A stretch of 64,000 nucleotides of DNA from Aneurinibacillus uraniidurans (GTDB taxonomy: Bacteria > Bacillota > Bacilli > Aneurinibacillales > Aneurinibacillaceae): contig NZ_CP116902.1 in NCBI RefSeq assembly GCF_028471905.1, positions 780,501-844,500 of the forward strand, in the 5' to 3' direction. Under the pieces are notes generated by a model. That model searched no databases and was not told where the DNA came from. It worked only from the letters and a program-made list of their open reading frames with translations. Of the stretch, positions 37,610 through 45,124 are shown piece by piece; positions within the stretch are counted from its first letter, which is position 1, and each line of letters starts with the position of its first letter. Position numbers and translations under genes: made by a program.

Positions 37610-37924
37610 ATGGGACAGGGAGCAACACAATCAATTATACTATGGGTAATTATGTTTGCGATCTTTTACTTCCTTCTGATTCGTCCGAATCAGAAGCGCC
37701 AAAAGCAGCGCAATCTTATGCTGGGTCAGTTGAAAAAGGGAGATAAAGTCGTAACAATCGGTGGCCTGCATGGCACGATTGATCTGATCAACGAAGAAGC
37801 AGGTACAGTTGTACTGAACGCGGGCGGCAACAAGCTGACGTTTGATAAAGCAGCAGTACAAAATGTAGTCGGTGAGAAGGCAACGGCACCGTCTCTTGAG
37901 AAGAAAGAAGAAGAGAGTAAGTAA
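37610..37924 (+). CDS. yajC: Preprotein translocase accessory subunit YajC
   Basis: YajC is a small single-span membrane protein associated with SecDF. The 104-residue product has a membrane helix at residues 9-27 (ILWVIMFAIFYFLLI), the RPNQKRQKQ motif and the conserved KKGDKVVTIGGLHGTI beta region. It is 4.5 kb upstream of secD. The ribosome site AAAGGAGG is 12 bases from the start codon, longer than usual. A terminator follows. Confidence 0.95.
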   Translation: MGQGATQSIILWVIMFAIFYFLLIRPNQKRQKQRNLMLGQLKKGDKVVTIGGLHGTIDLINEEAGTVVLNAGGNKLTFDKAAVQNVVGEKATAPSLEKKEEESK

Positions 37925-37927
37925 AAC

Positions 37928-37960
37928 AAAACGGTGGTCCCATAGCGGGCCACCGTTTTT
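37928..37960. terminator. Bidirectional terminator between yajC and kimA
   Basis: A 10-bp stem (AAAACGGTGG 37928-37937 with 37950-37959) is flanked by A and T runs on both sides. It can stop yajC on the plus strand and kimA on the minus strand. Confidence 0.88.
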
Positions 37961-37983
37961 ATGTTGTAGAGGCTGTCCTCTTT

Positions 37984-39804
37984 TTATTTCTTCAAACGAT
38001 ACGGCACAGTAGCGATCTTAACATCCTGCCGAGCAAATAAATAAGCTCGCAATAGAAGACTAGTCTGATTGTGAAGTAAATTGTGCCAGCGTCTCTTTGT
38101 AATGAACTGCGGAACGAGTACAGTAACATGATCTGTGGCTGCTGTTTTCCATTCCACAGTGTCAATGAACTTCATCAACGGCCGTACAATACTACGATAG
38201 TGAGAGCGTAATACGATTAACCGGACACCCGGGTTCCATTCGTCCCACTTTCGCTGCATTTTCTTGATGGATTCATCATCGAAACCTACATATACAGCGA
38301 CCACATCGTCCGTCAGCGATTGAGCATAACTAATCGAATTCCGTACCACTTGTGTGATACTTGCAACTGGAATGACAATCACACTTCCTTTTGCGACAGG
38401 TTTTTCTGTTGTAATGTCAATCCGTAATTCATCAGCCAGATCACGATAATGCTGATTGATCTTCTTAAAAATCATAATAACCGTCGGAAGGAAGATGAAG
38501 ATCAGCCATACTTGTGAGAATTTAGTTATGAGAAAGATCAAACTAATGGTCAAAGTCGTCAGCATCCCGATCGTGTTAATCGTGAACGGAACGATCCAGC
38601 CTGCTGGTTTCTTTGTAATCCAACGTTTCATCATGCCGGCCTGCGACAGTGTAAACGGAACGAATACACCAATCGCATATAATGGGATTAGATTTTCGGT
38701 ATCGCCACCAGAGATGATGATTAAAATTGCCGATAGGATAGCTAGTACAATGATTCCATTCGAAAATCCAAGTCGGTCACCGCGTACCATAAACATGTTC
38801 GGCATAAATCGATCTTTCGCCAGCATAAAAGCAAGCAGTGGAAACGCAGCAAAGGCGGTGTTAGCCGCGAGAAATAAAATTGCCGCTGTTACCGTTTGAA
38901 TAAAATAATAAACAGTGCCACGGCCAAAAGTAGCAGATGCAATTTGTGATACTACAGTTTCCTCAGCCTTCGGTGCAATACCGTACGCATAGGCTAGCAG
39001 ACTGATCCCGATAAACATGGTTCCAAGAATGAGCCCCATCATCATGAGGGTTTTGGCTGCGTTTCGTTCAGCGGGTGCTTTAAAATTCGGGATCGCATTT
39101 GACACGGCTTCAACACCTGTAAGTGCCGAACAACCGGAACTGAATGCTTTTAGAAGAATGAATAGTGTGATTCCAGGTACAGCTGCGCCGTACGGGGAAG
39201 GTGTTACTTGGTGAACATGTCCCGTCGCCCACTGGTATCCACCACCGATGATTAAAAGGAAAACAGCGACGACAAATAAGTACACCGGTATCATAAGAAT
39301 AGAAGCAGATTCGGTTATGCCTCGCAGGTTCAGAAGTGTGAGTGTTAGGATCATCAGGATGGCAATTGCAACCCTATGGTCATGAAGTACAGGAATGGCA
39401 GACGTAATCGCATCGGTTCCAGCCGAAGAACTTACGGCTACGGTTAGGATGTAGTCCACCAAAAGTGACCCACCAGCCACCAGTCCAGTTGAGACACCGA
39501 GGTTATCCTTAGCAACAATATAAGCGCCGCCACCGGATGGATAAGCATAAATCGTCTGTCTATAAGATAGAACTAGGATAGTCAGCAGTCCAAGAACTGC
39601 AATTGAGATTGGGATGGAATACCAGAGTGCTGCCGTTCCCAATGTAATAAGAACAAGTAAAATTTGCTCCGTTCCGTATGCGACAGAAGACAGAGCATCA
39701 GAAGATAGAACAGCAAGCGCTTTTAGCTTGCTTAACTTCTCTTCGGCTAACTCATGAGATTTCATCGGTCGGCCGATCAAAAAACGCTTTAATTTTGTCA
39801 CCAT
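37984..39804 (-). CDS. kimA: KimA-type high-affinity potassium importer (APC superfamily)
   Basis: KimA (formerly YdaO) is a K+/H+ symporter of the APC superfamily, inhibited by c-di-AMP through its cytoplasmic USP-like domain. The 606-residue product matches the family in length and in sequence landmarks: KLKALAVLSSDALSSVAYGTEQ, YAYPSGGGAYIV, SLLVDYILTVAVSSSAGTDA and AFSSGCSALTGVEA. It has twelve membrane spans to about residue 450 and a C-terminal region with VQKSI-like VVRNSISYAQSL, LIVLRSHYRS and FPQFITKKRWH-like QFITKRRWHNLLHNQ. It was assigned by comparison with remembered B. subtilis KimA; a general amino-acid permease is less likely. The start is ATG 39804 with GTAGGAGAA. Confidence 0.87.
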   Translation of the reverse strand: MVTKLKRFLIGRPMKSHELAEEKLSKLKALAVLSSDALSSVAYGTEQILLVLITLGTAALWYSIPISIAVLGLLTILVLSYRQTIYAYPSGGGAYIVAKDNLGVSTGLVAGGSLLVDYILTVAVSSSAGTDAITSAIPVLHDHRVAIAILMILTLTLLNLRGITESASILMIPVYLFVVAVFLLIIGGGYQWATGHVHQVTPSPYGAAVPGITLFILLKAFSSGCSALTGVEAVSNAIPNFKAPAERNAAKTLMMMGLILGTMFIGISLLAYAYGIAPKAEETVVSQIASATFGRGTVYYFIQTVTAAILFLAANTAFAAFPLLAFMLAKDRFMPNMFMVRGDRLGFSNGIIVLAILSAILIIISGGDTENLIPLYAIGVFVPFTLSQAGMMKRWITKKPAGWIVPFTINTIGMLTTLTISLIFLITKFSQVWLIFIFLPTVIMIFKKINQHYRDLADELRIDITTEKPVAKGSVIVIPVASITQVVRNSISYAQSLTDDVVAVYVGFDDESIKKMQRKWDEWNPGVRLIVLRSHYRSIVRPLMKFIDTVEWKTAATDHVTVLVPQFITKRRWHNLLHNQTSLLLRAYLFARQDVKIATVPYRLKK

Positions 39805-39850
39805 GTTTTTCTCCTACCAATTTTTATCTATATATTGCCCCTAAAAACGT

Positions 39851-39898
39851 AGAAAACACCGATCGCTGAATGTTATTCCAGCCTGATCCGTGTTTTCT
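39851..39898 (-). promoter_or_regulatory. Imperfect hairpin in the kimA leader
   Basis: AGAAAACAC (39851-39859) pairs with GTGTTTTCT (39890-39898). GATC/GATC and GCTGAA/TTCCAGC pairings extend the stem inside. On the minus strand it is followed by TACGTTTTTAGG and then by kimA. A TACAAT box (39910-39905 on the minus strand) would start transcription right at the hairpin. It could be a terminator of the upstream gene or an attenuator of kimA. I could not find the conserved ydaO riboswitch elements. Confidence 0.45.
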
Positions 39899-39932
39899 GT
39901 ACCTATTGTACGAAAAAAGAAAAGAAAAAGCA

Positions 39933-40313
39933 TTATTTTTTTCCGGACATATTTACTCCGATGATCCCACCCATTGCTGAGCAGGCAAGTGCCATGAGCA
40001 GCTGATACACTTGCGTCATCCCCATTTTGGCATCGAATCCGAGGAAACTCACAAGCAGCATAAATAAAAAATACAGCAGTCCAGTCAGTCCACCATAATA
40101 CCAGCCTTTCTCACCGCTGCGTTTCCCGGAGACAAATCCGCCGACAAACAGAGCAAGTCCATTTACCATATAAACGTATAGCGGTAAGGAGGACTCTTTT
40201 GTGCCTGAAAAGGCTAGCAGACTTGACGTCACAAGTGCCCCGATCAATACGATTGCAAGTGCATAGACGAACCCGGCAAGCATCGGCAGTTTTACCGGTT
40301 CCATTTTCCACAT
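39933..40313 (-). CDS. TIGR04086 (YrzE-like) membrane protein
   Basis: The 126-residue protein has four membrane helices with glycine-rich packing motifs (GLALFVGGFVSGKRSGEKGWYYGGLTG and CSAMGGIIGVNMSGKK). These match the YrzE/TIGR04086 family, which has no known function. B. subtilis yrzE lies at the same place beside spoVB. The start is ATG 40313 with GAGGTG at 7 bases. Confidence 0.85.
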   Translation of the reverse strand: MWKMEPVKLPMLAGFVYALAIVLIGALVTSSLLAFSGTKESSLPLYVYMVNGLALFVGGFVSGKRSGEKGWYYGGLTGLLYFLFMLLVSFLGFDAKMGMTQVYQLLMALACSAMGGIIGVNMSGKK

Positions 40314-40394
40314 CGTACAACACCTCGCTTTCTGTCATCACTATATGAGCCAAGCTGCCGGATTATGTGCGGGTTGTATTAGATATGCACCAAT

Positions 40395-41978
40395 CTAGCG
40401 GCGGGGCAGGAAATACGCAAGGGTGCGTCCGATCCAAGGAATGCGTTGTACATCCTGTTTGCCAATGATTCCAAGCCCGATTAGCAGCAGGGTGTATAGC
40501 ACGAATGAGGCTGCAATTGCTACACTGATCGCTTTGACGAGTGGGATGGCATGAGAGACGCTGTATGACACCGTGTATGAGGCGGCATAGCCGATGACGA
40601 TGCCGCTCCCGATTACTTTGGCCGTATCAGTGAGATTGATCGTAAAGCCAGTTAGGCGACTGATGCTGTAGAAGTGAAGCAGGGTGACGGACAAAATGCT
40701 AATGTTGACAGACAGCACAACTCCATCTACGCCGAGTTCGGGCCGGGATGCCAGCGCAAAAATGGCCGCTGTTTTCAGAACGGCTCCAATGATTGTGTTT
40801 CGCATTGCCTCTCTCGCATGATCCAGCCCTTGAAGTGCCGCCTGTAACGGTGCCTGAAAATATAAAAACAGGGAGTATGGCGCCATCAATTTCAGAAAAT
40901 GACCAACCTGTTTATCATGATAGAGAAGTTCGGCAAGCGGAGCAGCGAATACATACAGAAGAGCGGCAAATGGCGCACCGATTACAAGAGATAGCCGGAT
41001 GGATTGGTAAAGGCGGCGATGAATGAGCCGCATGTTTTTCTGGGCCGCTGCTTCTGCCACGGCAGGAACGAGTGAAACGGAAAGCGAATACGTAATAAAA
41101 GTCGGGAAAATCAGAAGTGGGATCGCCATCCCGGCTAACTGACCGTAGAAGCTCGTAGCAGCAGAAGCGGACAGGCCTGCTAAGACCAGACTTTGCGAGA
41201 CGATAATCGGTTCAATGAAAAAGGTAAGCGAGCCGACGAGTCGACTGCCTGTGACCGGAAGTGAGATGGCAAACAGACTGCGCAGTGTATCGCGGTGATT
41301 GGTGAGTAAGTCTCGGAAACGTCCAAAACTACCCGCAGGCTTCGGAAAGCGCTGACGGCGGAACTGGAACAATAGACTGAGCATGCCAACAGCTTCGCCG
41401 CATACGACGCCGAGCATGGCCCCTGCTGCCGCATATTCAACTCCTCGGGGCATGAGCCAGTTGGCAAGGATGATAACGGTAAACATGCGGACGATCTGCT
41501 CGACTACTTGCGAGGCGGCGGTAGGAGTCATATTTTGTCGTCCCTGGAAATAGCCGCGCAGCACAGATGAGATCGCCACAAGCGGTACGATCGGCGAGAT
41601 GGCGAGCAGTGGATAGAAAGCACGCTCGTCCGTTAGAAAATATCGGGAAATTACAGATGCGCCTACAATCATAATCGTCGTAAACACAAAACTTAGGATA
41701 GATACAATGGCAAGCGAGAGCTGTAAAATGACACGTACTCGTTTTTGATCCCCTGCTACATCAGCTTCCGCGATCAGTTTGGACACGGAGATGTTGAGAC
41801 CGAATGTAGCGAGTGAGATAATGAGGATGAACGTTGGAACGGCCATCTGATACAACCCGAGTCCTTCCGCCCCAATAATGCGTGCAAGCATAATCCGGTT
41901 TACGAAGCCGAGAACTTTGACGATGAGACCGGCCAGGACAAGAATAAGAGTTCCTTTCATAAATGTTTGTTTGCTCAT
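40395..41978 (-). CDS. spoVB: Stage V sporulation protein B (SpoVB), lipid-flippase-like exporter
   Basis: SpoVB belongs to the MOP exporter superfamily and is required for spore cortex synthesis, probably by flipping lipid-linked cortex precursors. The 527-residue product has about fourteen membrane helices. It starts MSKQTFMKGTLILVLAGLIVKVLGFVNRIMLAR, of which GLIVKVLGFVNR and RIIGAEGLGLYQM are diagnostic. The ORF could extend to 42047, but ATG 41978 gives the family N-terminus. It sits upstream of the YrzE-like gene on the same strand. Confidence 0.92.
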   Translation of the reverse strand: MSKQTFMKGTLILVLAGLIVKVLGFVNRIMLARIIGAEGLGLYQMAVPTFILIISLATFGLNISVSKLIAEADVAGDQKRVRVILQLSLAIVSILSFVFTTIMIVGASVISRYFLTDERAFYPLLAISPIVPLVAISSVLRGYFQGRQNMTPTAASQVVEQIVRMFTVIILANWLMPRGVEYAAAGAMLGVVCGEAVGMLSLLFQFRRQRFPKPAGSFGRFRDLLTNHRDTLRSLFAISLPVTGSRLVGSLTFFIEPIIVSQSLVLAGLSASAATSFYGQLAGMAIPLLIFPTFITYSLSVSLVPAVAEAAAQKNMRLIHRRLYQSIRLSLVIGAPFAALLYVFAAPLAELLYHDKQVGHFLKLMAPYSLFLYFQAPLQAALQGLDHAREAMRNTIIGAVLKTAAIFALASRPELGVDGVVLSVNISILSVTLLHFYSISRLTGFTINLTDTAKVIGSGIVIGYAASYTVSYSVSHAIPLVKAISVAIAASFVLYTLLLIGLGIIGKQDVQRIPWIGRTLAYFLPRR

Positions 41979-42076
41979 AATATAAACGCCTCGCTTTAGA
42001 GTGGAAGAATCTTTGCCTAAACATATGCATGTACCCCTGTGAAACATGACTTTGATCGAGAGGATGGGACAACGCG

Positions 42077-42307
42077 ATGGAGAATAAATCGTTCGAGCAA
42101 GACATCATGTACATATGCGAGTTGAAAATACAAGAGTTTCACTTGCTTGGATATGAGAACATCACACCTGAGGAGATCTGGAAGTGTGTATCGGAGAAAT
42201 ATAAGGAGATTCCCCCATTGCACCGGGTTGTGAATGATATCTTATCATTGAAGCCGGGACGTCTGATGAACTGGATGACGATGCAGGCGTTCAAAGGTGA
42301 AATGTGA
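42077..42307 (+). CDS. comN: ComN-like post-transcriptional regulator (YrzD family)
   Basis: The 76-residue protein matches the small ComN/YrzD family: QDIMYICELKIQEFHLLGYENI, TPEEIWKCVSEKYKE and LHRVVNDILSLKPGRLMNWMT. In B. subtilis ComN affects comE mRNA localisation at division sites and binds DivIVA. The gene is divergent from spoVB and upstream of secD, exactly as yrzD in B. subtilis. The ribosome site is GAGAGGATGG. Confidence 0.85.
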   Translation: MENKSFEQDIMYICELKIQEFHLLGYENITPEEIWKCVSEKYKEIPPLHRVVNDILSLKPGRLMNWMTMQAFKGEM

Positions 42308-42348
42308 ATTTTATGGAAGTCTTTCAAAATTCCTCTTCTTTCGAAAAA

Positions 42349-42378
42349 TTGACAGTAAAATTTATAGACGCTTATAAT
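42349..42378 (+). promoter_or_regulatory. Sigma-A promoter for secD-secF
   Basis: TTGACA (42349-42354) and TATAAT (42373-42378) are consensus matches with an 18-base spacer. The promoter lies about 38 bases before the secD start. Confidence 0.85.
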
Positions 42379-42415
42379 AGAGTGTATTGGTTTGAAAAAG
42401 GAGGAAACACGGGAG

Positions 42416-43651
42416 ATGATTAAGTGGAGTCGCATTGTTACGTTGCTCCTTATTACTGCTGTCATTTTCGGCACAGTGGCAATGACGGGCAAAAAAGTAG
42501 CAATGAATACAACCCTTGGCCTTGATTTACGCGGAGGGTTTGAAATCCTGTATGAAGTAGCACCGCTGGATCCGAAACAGAAAGCAACGAAGCAGACGCT
42601 TCAGGATGCGGTGCATGCACTTGAGAGCCGTGTGAACGTTCTCGGTGTATCTGAGCCTGAGATTCAGGCGGAAGGAGAAAACCGGATTCGCGTACGCTTA
42701 GCTGGGGTAACCGATCAGCAGAAGGCGCGGGATTTGATTGGTAAGCCAGCGAAATTGACGTTCCGTGACGCGCAGGGCAATATTCTGATGGACGGTGGCG
42801 ACCTGGCGGAGAACGGAGCACAAGGAGCGTTTGATCAATACCAGCGTCCGATTGTGTCGCTGAAGTTTAAAGATCCGAAGAAATTTGCGGACGTAACACA
42901 GAAGTATATTGGCAAACCGATGGCGATCTATCTGGATCAGGAGCTTATTACAGCACCGACGATTCAAAGTGTAATCCCGAATGGTATGGCCCAGATTGAT
43001 GGTCAGAAATCAATTGAAGAAGCGAAAAATCTTGCGGCGATTCTGAATGCCGGAGCGCTTCCGGTTCAGATGAAAGAAATATTCTCGACAAGTGTCGGGG
43101 CGAAGCTTGGTCAGGAAGCATTGCAGAGTGGGGTAGAAGCGGGCTTGATCGGAACCGCGATCGTGCTTGTGTTCATGATGGTGTATTACCGGATGCCAGG
43201 CGTAATTGCCTGCATTACGCTGGTCGCTTATATTTATCTCCTGATGTTGATGCAGAACTTGATGCATGCAACCTTAACGCTTCCGGGGATTGCAGCCTTT
43301 ATCCTTGGGATCGGGATGGCAGTCGATGCGAATATCATTATGTATGAACGGATTAAAGAAGAGCTGCGCAGTGGCAAGTCGTACTTGTCTGCGATGCGTG
43401 CCGGTTCTAAACGTTCGCTTAGCACGATTCTTGATGCGAACGTAACGAGTATTATCGGGGCGCTTGTACTGTTCTGGTTCGGTTCAAGCTCCATCCGTGG
43501 TTTTGCGATTACCTTGATTTTAAGTATTCTGGTCAGCCTGGTAACAGCAGTAGCAGGTTCAAGGCTGCTGCTCAATCTGGCGGTGCGCTCCAACTTGTTC
43601 AATAAGCCCGGTTATTATGGGGTAAAGGAGCGTGACATTCGTGAATTATAA
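42416..43651 (+). CDS. secD: Protein translocase subunit SecD
   Basis: SecD uses the proton gradient to pull secreted proteins through SecYEG. The product has an N-terminal membrane helix and then the GLDLRGGFEILYEV motif that starts the large periplasmic-type domain. Five more helices follow, with the signatures GIGMAVDANIIMYERIKEEL and TSIIGALVLFWFGSSSIRGFA. ATG 42416 is preferred to TTG 42392. At 411 residues it lacks the fused SecF half present in B. subtilis SecDF; secF is a separate gene downstream. Confidence 0.97.
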   Translation: MIKWSRIVTLLLITAVIFGTVAMTGKKVAMNTTLGLDLRGGFEILYEVAPLDPKQKATKQTLQDAVHALESRVNVLGVSEPEIQAEGENRIRVRLAGVTDQQKARDLIGKPAKLTFRDAQGNILMDGGDLAENGAQGAFDQYQRPIVSLKFKDPKKFADVTQKYIGKPMAIYLDQELITAPTIQSVIPNGMAQIDGQKSIEEAKNLAAILNAGALPVQMKEIFSTSVGAKLGQEALQSGVEAGLIGTAIVLVFMMVYYRMPGVIACITLVAYIYLLMLMQNLMHATLTLPGIAAFILGIGMAVDANIIMYERIKEELRSGKSYLSAMRAGSKRSLSTILDANVTSIIGALVLFWFGSSSIRGFAITLILSILVSLVTAVAGSRLLLNLAVRSNLFNKPGYYGVKERDIREL

Positions 43652-44558
43652 TCAAAAGTTTGATGAATACAAGTTAGACTTCGTTAAGCATCGCAAGAAA
43701 TACTTTATTGTATCACTTGTTTTGATCGTAGCTGGGATCATCTCTCTTTTAACGATGGGATTAAATCTTGGCGTTGACTTCAAGAGTGGAACGCGCGTGC
43801 AGGTACAAATCGGTAAAACGTTCCAGGAAAACGAAGTGCAGCAGATCGTCGAGAAGACCGGGCTTAAACCTGGTAGTGTAACGACAGCCGGGGATAAGAA
43901 AGATATGGCGGTTATTCAATTTGCGGAGCCGATTCATAAGGATGAAGTTGCGAAGTTGACCAAAGCGATGCAGGATAAGTACGGCAAAAACATCTCTTTG
44001 CAGGAGAGTACCGTAAATCCGATCATCAGTCGTGAGCTGGCACGTTCGGCAGTGTACTCGATTCTTATTGCCTCCGTGTTCATTGTGCTCTACATTACGA
44101 TTCGCTTCGAGTTCCGTTTTGCGTTCTCGTCCATTTTGGCGCTCTTGCATAACGTGTTTCTTGTACTTACGGTTTTTAGCTTATTCCGAATTGAAGTCGA
44201 CCTGCCGTTCATTGCGGCGATCTTGACTATCGTCGGATATTCGATTCACGATAACATCATCATTTTTGACCGGATTCGCGATAACTTGAAACATGCGAAG
44301 CTGAAATCAATTCAGGACATTGAGGACCTGGTCAATTATAGTATTGGACAAACCTTGGCGCGTTCGATTAATACGGTCTTGACAGTTGTTATCTGCGCAC
44401 TGGCCCTGTATATTTTCGGTGGAGAGAGCATCCGCAACTTTATGCTGGCGCTTATCATCGGCCTGATCTTCGGGGCATACTCTTCCATCTTCATTGCCAG
44501 TCAGATCTGGGTGTCATGGCGTGAACGTGATTTTAAAAAGCAAAAAAAGGCTGCGTAG
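43641..44558 (+). CDS. secF: Protein translocase subunit SecF
   Basis: SecF forms a complex with SecD. The 305-residue product has KLDFVKHRKKYFIVSLVLIV as first helix, then LGVDFKSGTRVQV and the signatures VGYSIHDNIIIFDRIRDNLK and NTVLTVVICALALYIFGG. GTG 43641 is chosen over GTG 43632 because AAGGAG (43625-43630) is 10 bases from it. The gene overlaps secD by 11 bases, which supports translational coupling and stoichiometric production. Confidence 0.96.
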   Translation: MNYNQKFDEYKLDFVKHRKKYFIVSLVLIVAGIISLLTMGLNLGVDFKSGTRVQVQIGKTFQENEVQQIVEKTGLKPGSVTTAGDKKDMAVIQFAEPIHKDEVAKLTKAMQDKYGKNISLQESTVNPIISRELARSAVYSILIASVFIVLYITIRFEFRFAFSSILALLHNVFLVLTVFSLFRIEVDLPFIAAILTIVGYSIHDNIIIFDRIRDNLKHAKLKSIQDIEDLVNYSIGQTLARSINTVLTVVICALALYIFGGESIRNFMLALIIGLIFGAYSSIFIASQIWVSWRERDFKKQKKAA

Positions 44559-44573
44559 TAGAATAGCCGTATA

Positions 44574-44608
44574 GAAAAGCTGTCCCATGAGTAGTGGGGC
44601 AGCTTTTT
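44574..44608 (+). terminator. Intrinsic terminator of secD-secF
   Basis: A stem AAAAGCTGTCCCA/TGGGGCAGCTTTT with a seven-base loop is followed by T residues, 15 bases after the secF stop. Confidence 0.9.
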
Positions 44609-44618
44609 TGTGGAATCC

Positions 44619-44700
44619 GAAGTGTGGTGGCGGGAGGGGGGAGAAGGGATGAGCCGTTCGCTTGGTTACGCGTGCAGGGAAGTGGTAACTGTCCGCTCAA
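44619..44700 (+). repeat. Intergenic repeat element, copy B (partial)
   Basis: This plus-strand copy starts AAGTGTGGTGGCGGG and carries the core GGAAGTGGTAACTGTCCGCT at 44677-44697. It lacks a recognisable 3' half. It faces copy C in the opposite orientation in the same 566-base gap between secF and recJ. From about 44700 to 44810 I see nothing identifiable. Confidence 0.7.
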
Positions 44701-44810
44701 CGTAAGGGATGATTCACATACGGTATTCGGTGGTTTTAGCGAAAAAAATGAGCTGTTTTTTTTACTACATAGCGAAGCTGATCTCTATCATGTTTGGCGG
44801 TTGTCTGCCA

Positions 44811-45041
44811 AAGTTTGGGTAGGGGCGGAGGAGGCAGGCGCTGTGGAACGCTTTTGCGCGATTACCTAGCGGAAGGGGACAGGCGAACGGGATTTTGCCT
44901 GCAATTCTTCAGTGAATCAACATCATGGTTTTTCTTTTGCAGGCGAGTTCGCATGTCACCTGGAGCGGACAGTCTCTACTTCCTTGTAAGTGTAATCAAG
45001 TGACAAAGCGCCTGCCTCCTCCGCTCCTCCACTACACTTTT
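44811..45041 (-). repeat. Intergenic inverted-repeat element, copy C (long)
   Basis: Perfect 17-bp arms (44825-44841 with 45008-45024) and further partial pairing outside (AAGTTTGGGTAG with CCACTACACTT) bound a 231-bp element. Read on the minus strand it begins AGTGTAGTGGAGGAGCGGAG and contains the core at 44983-44960, GGAAGTAGAGACTGTCCGCT followed by CCAG. Internal complementary segments GCCTGCA and TGCAGGC suggest a branched structure. It overlaps several short spurious reading frames but no credible gene. Confidence 0.78.
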
Positions 45042-45064
45042 GAGCCAGACAAATCCAAAAGCAG

Positions 45065-45094
45065 TTGCCCCTGTTTTCTTGTGTCCTGTATAAT
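45065..45094 (+). promoter_or_regulatory. Likely promoter for recJ-apt
   Basis: TTGCCC (45065-45070) and TATAAT (45089-45094) are spaced by 18 bases. It is immediately downstream of repeat copy C and 31 bases before the recJ start. Confidence 0.6.
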
Positions 45095-45124
45095 GAACAA
45101 GTGTTTAGGAAGGGTGGGAGAAAC

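Noticed and set aside
39805-39932. A ydaO-type c-di-AMP riboswitch upstream of kimA
   Set aside because: The gap is too short and none of the conserved segments could be seen.
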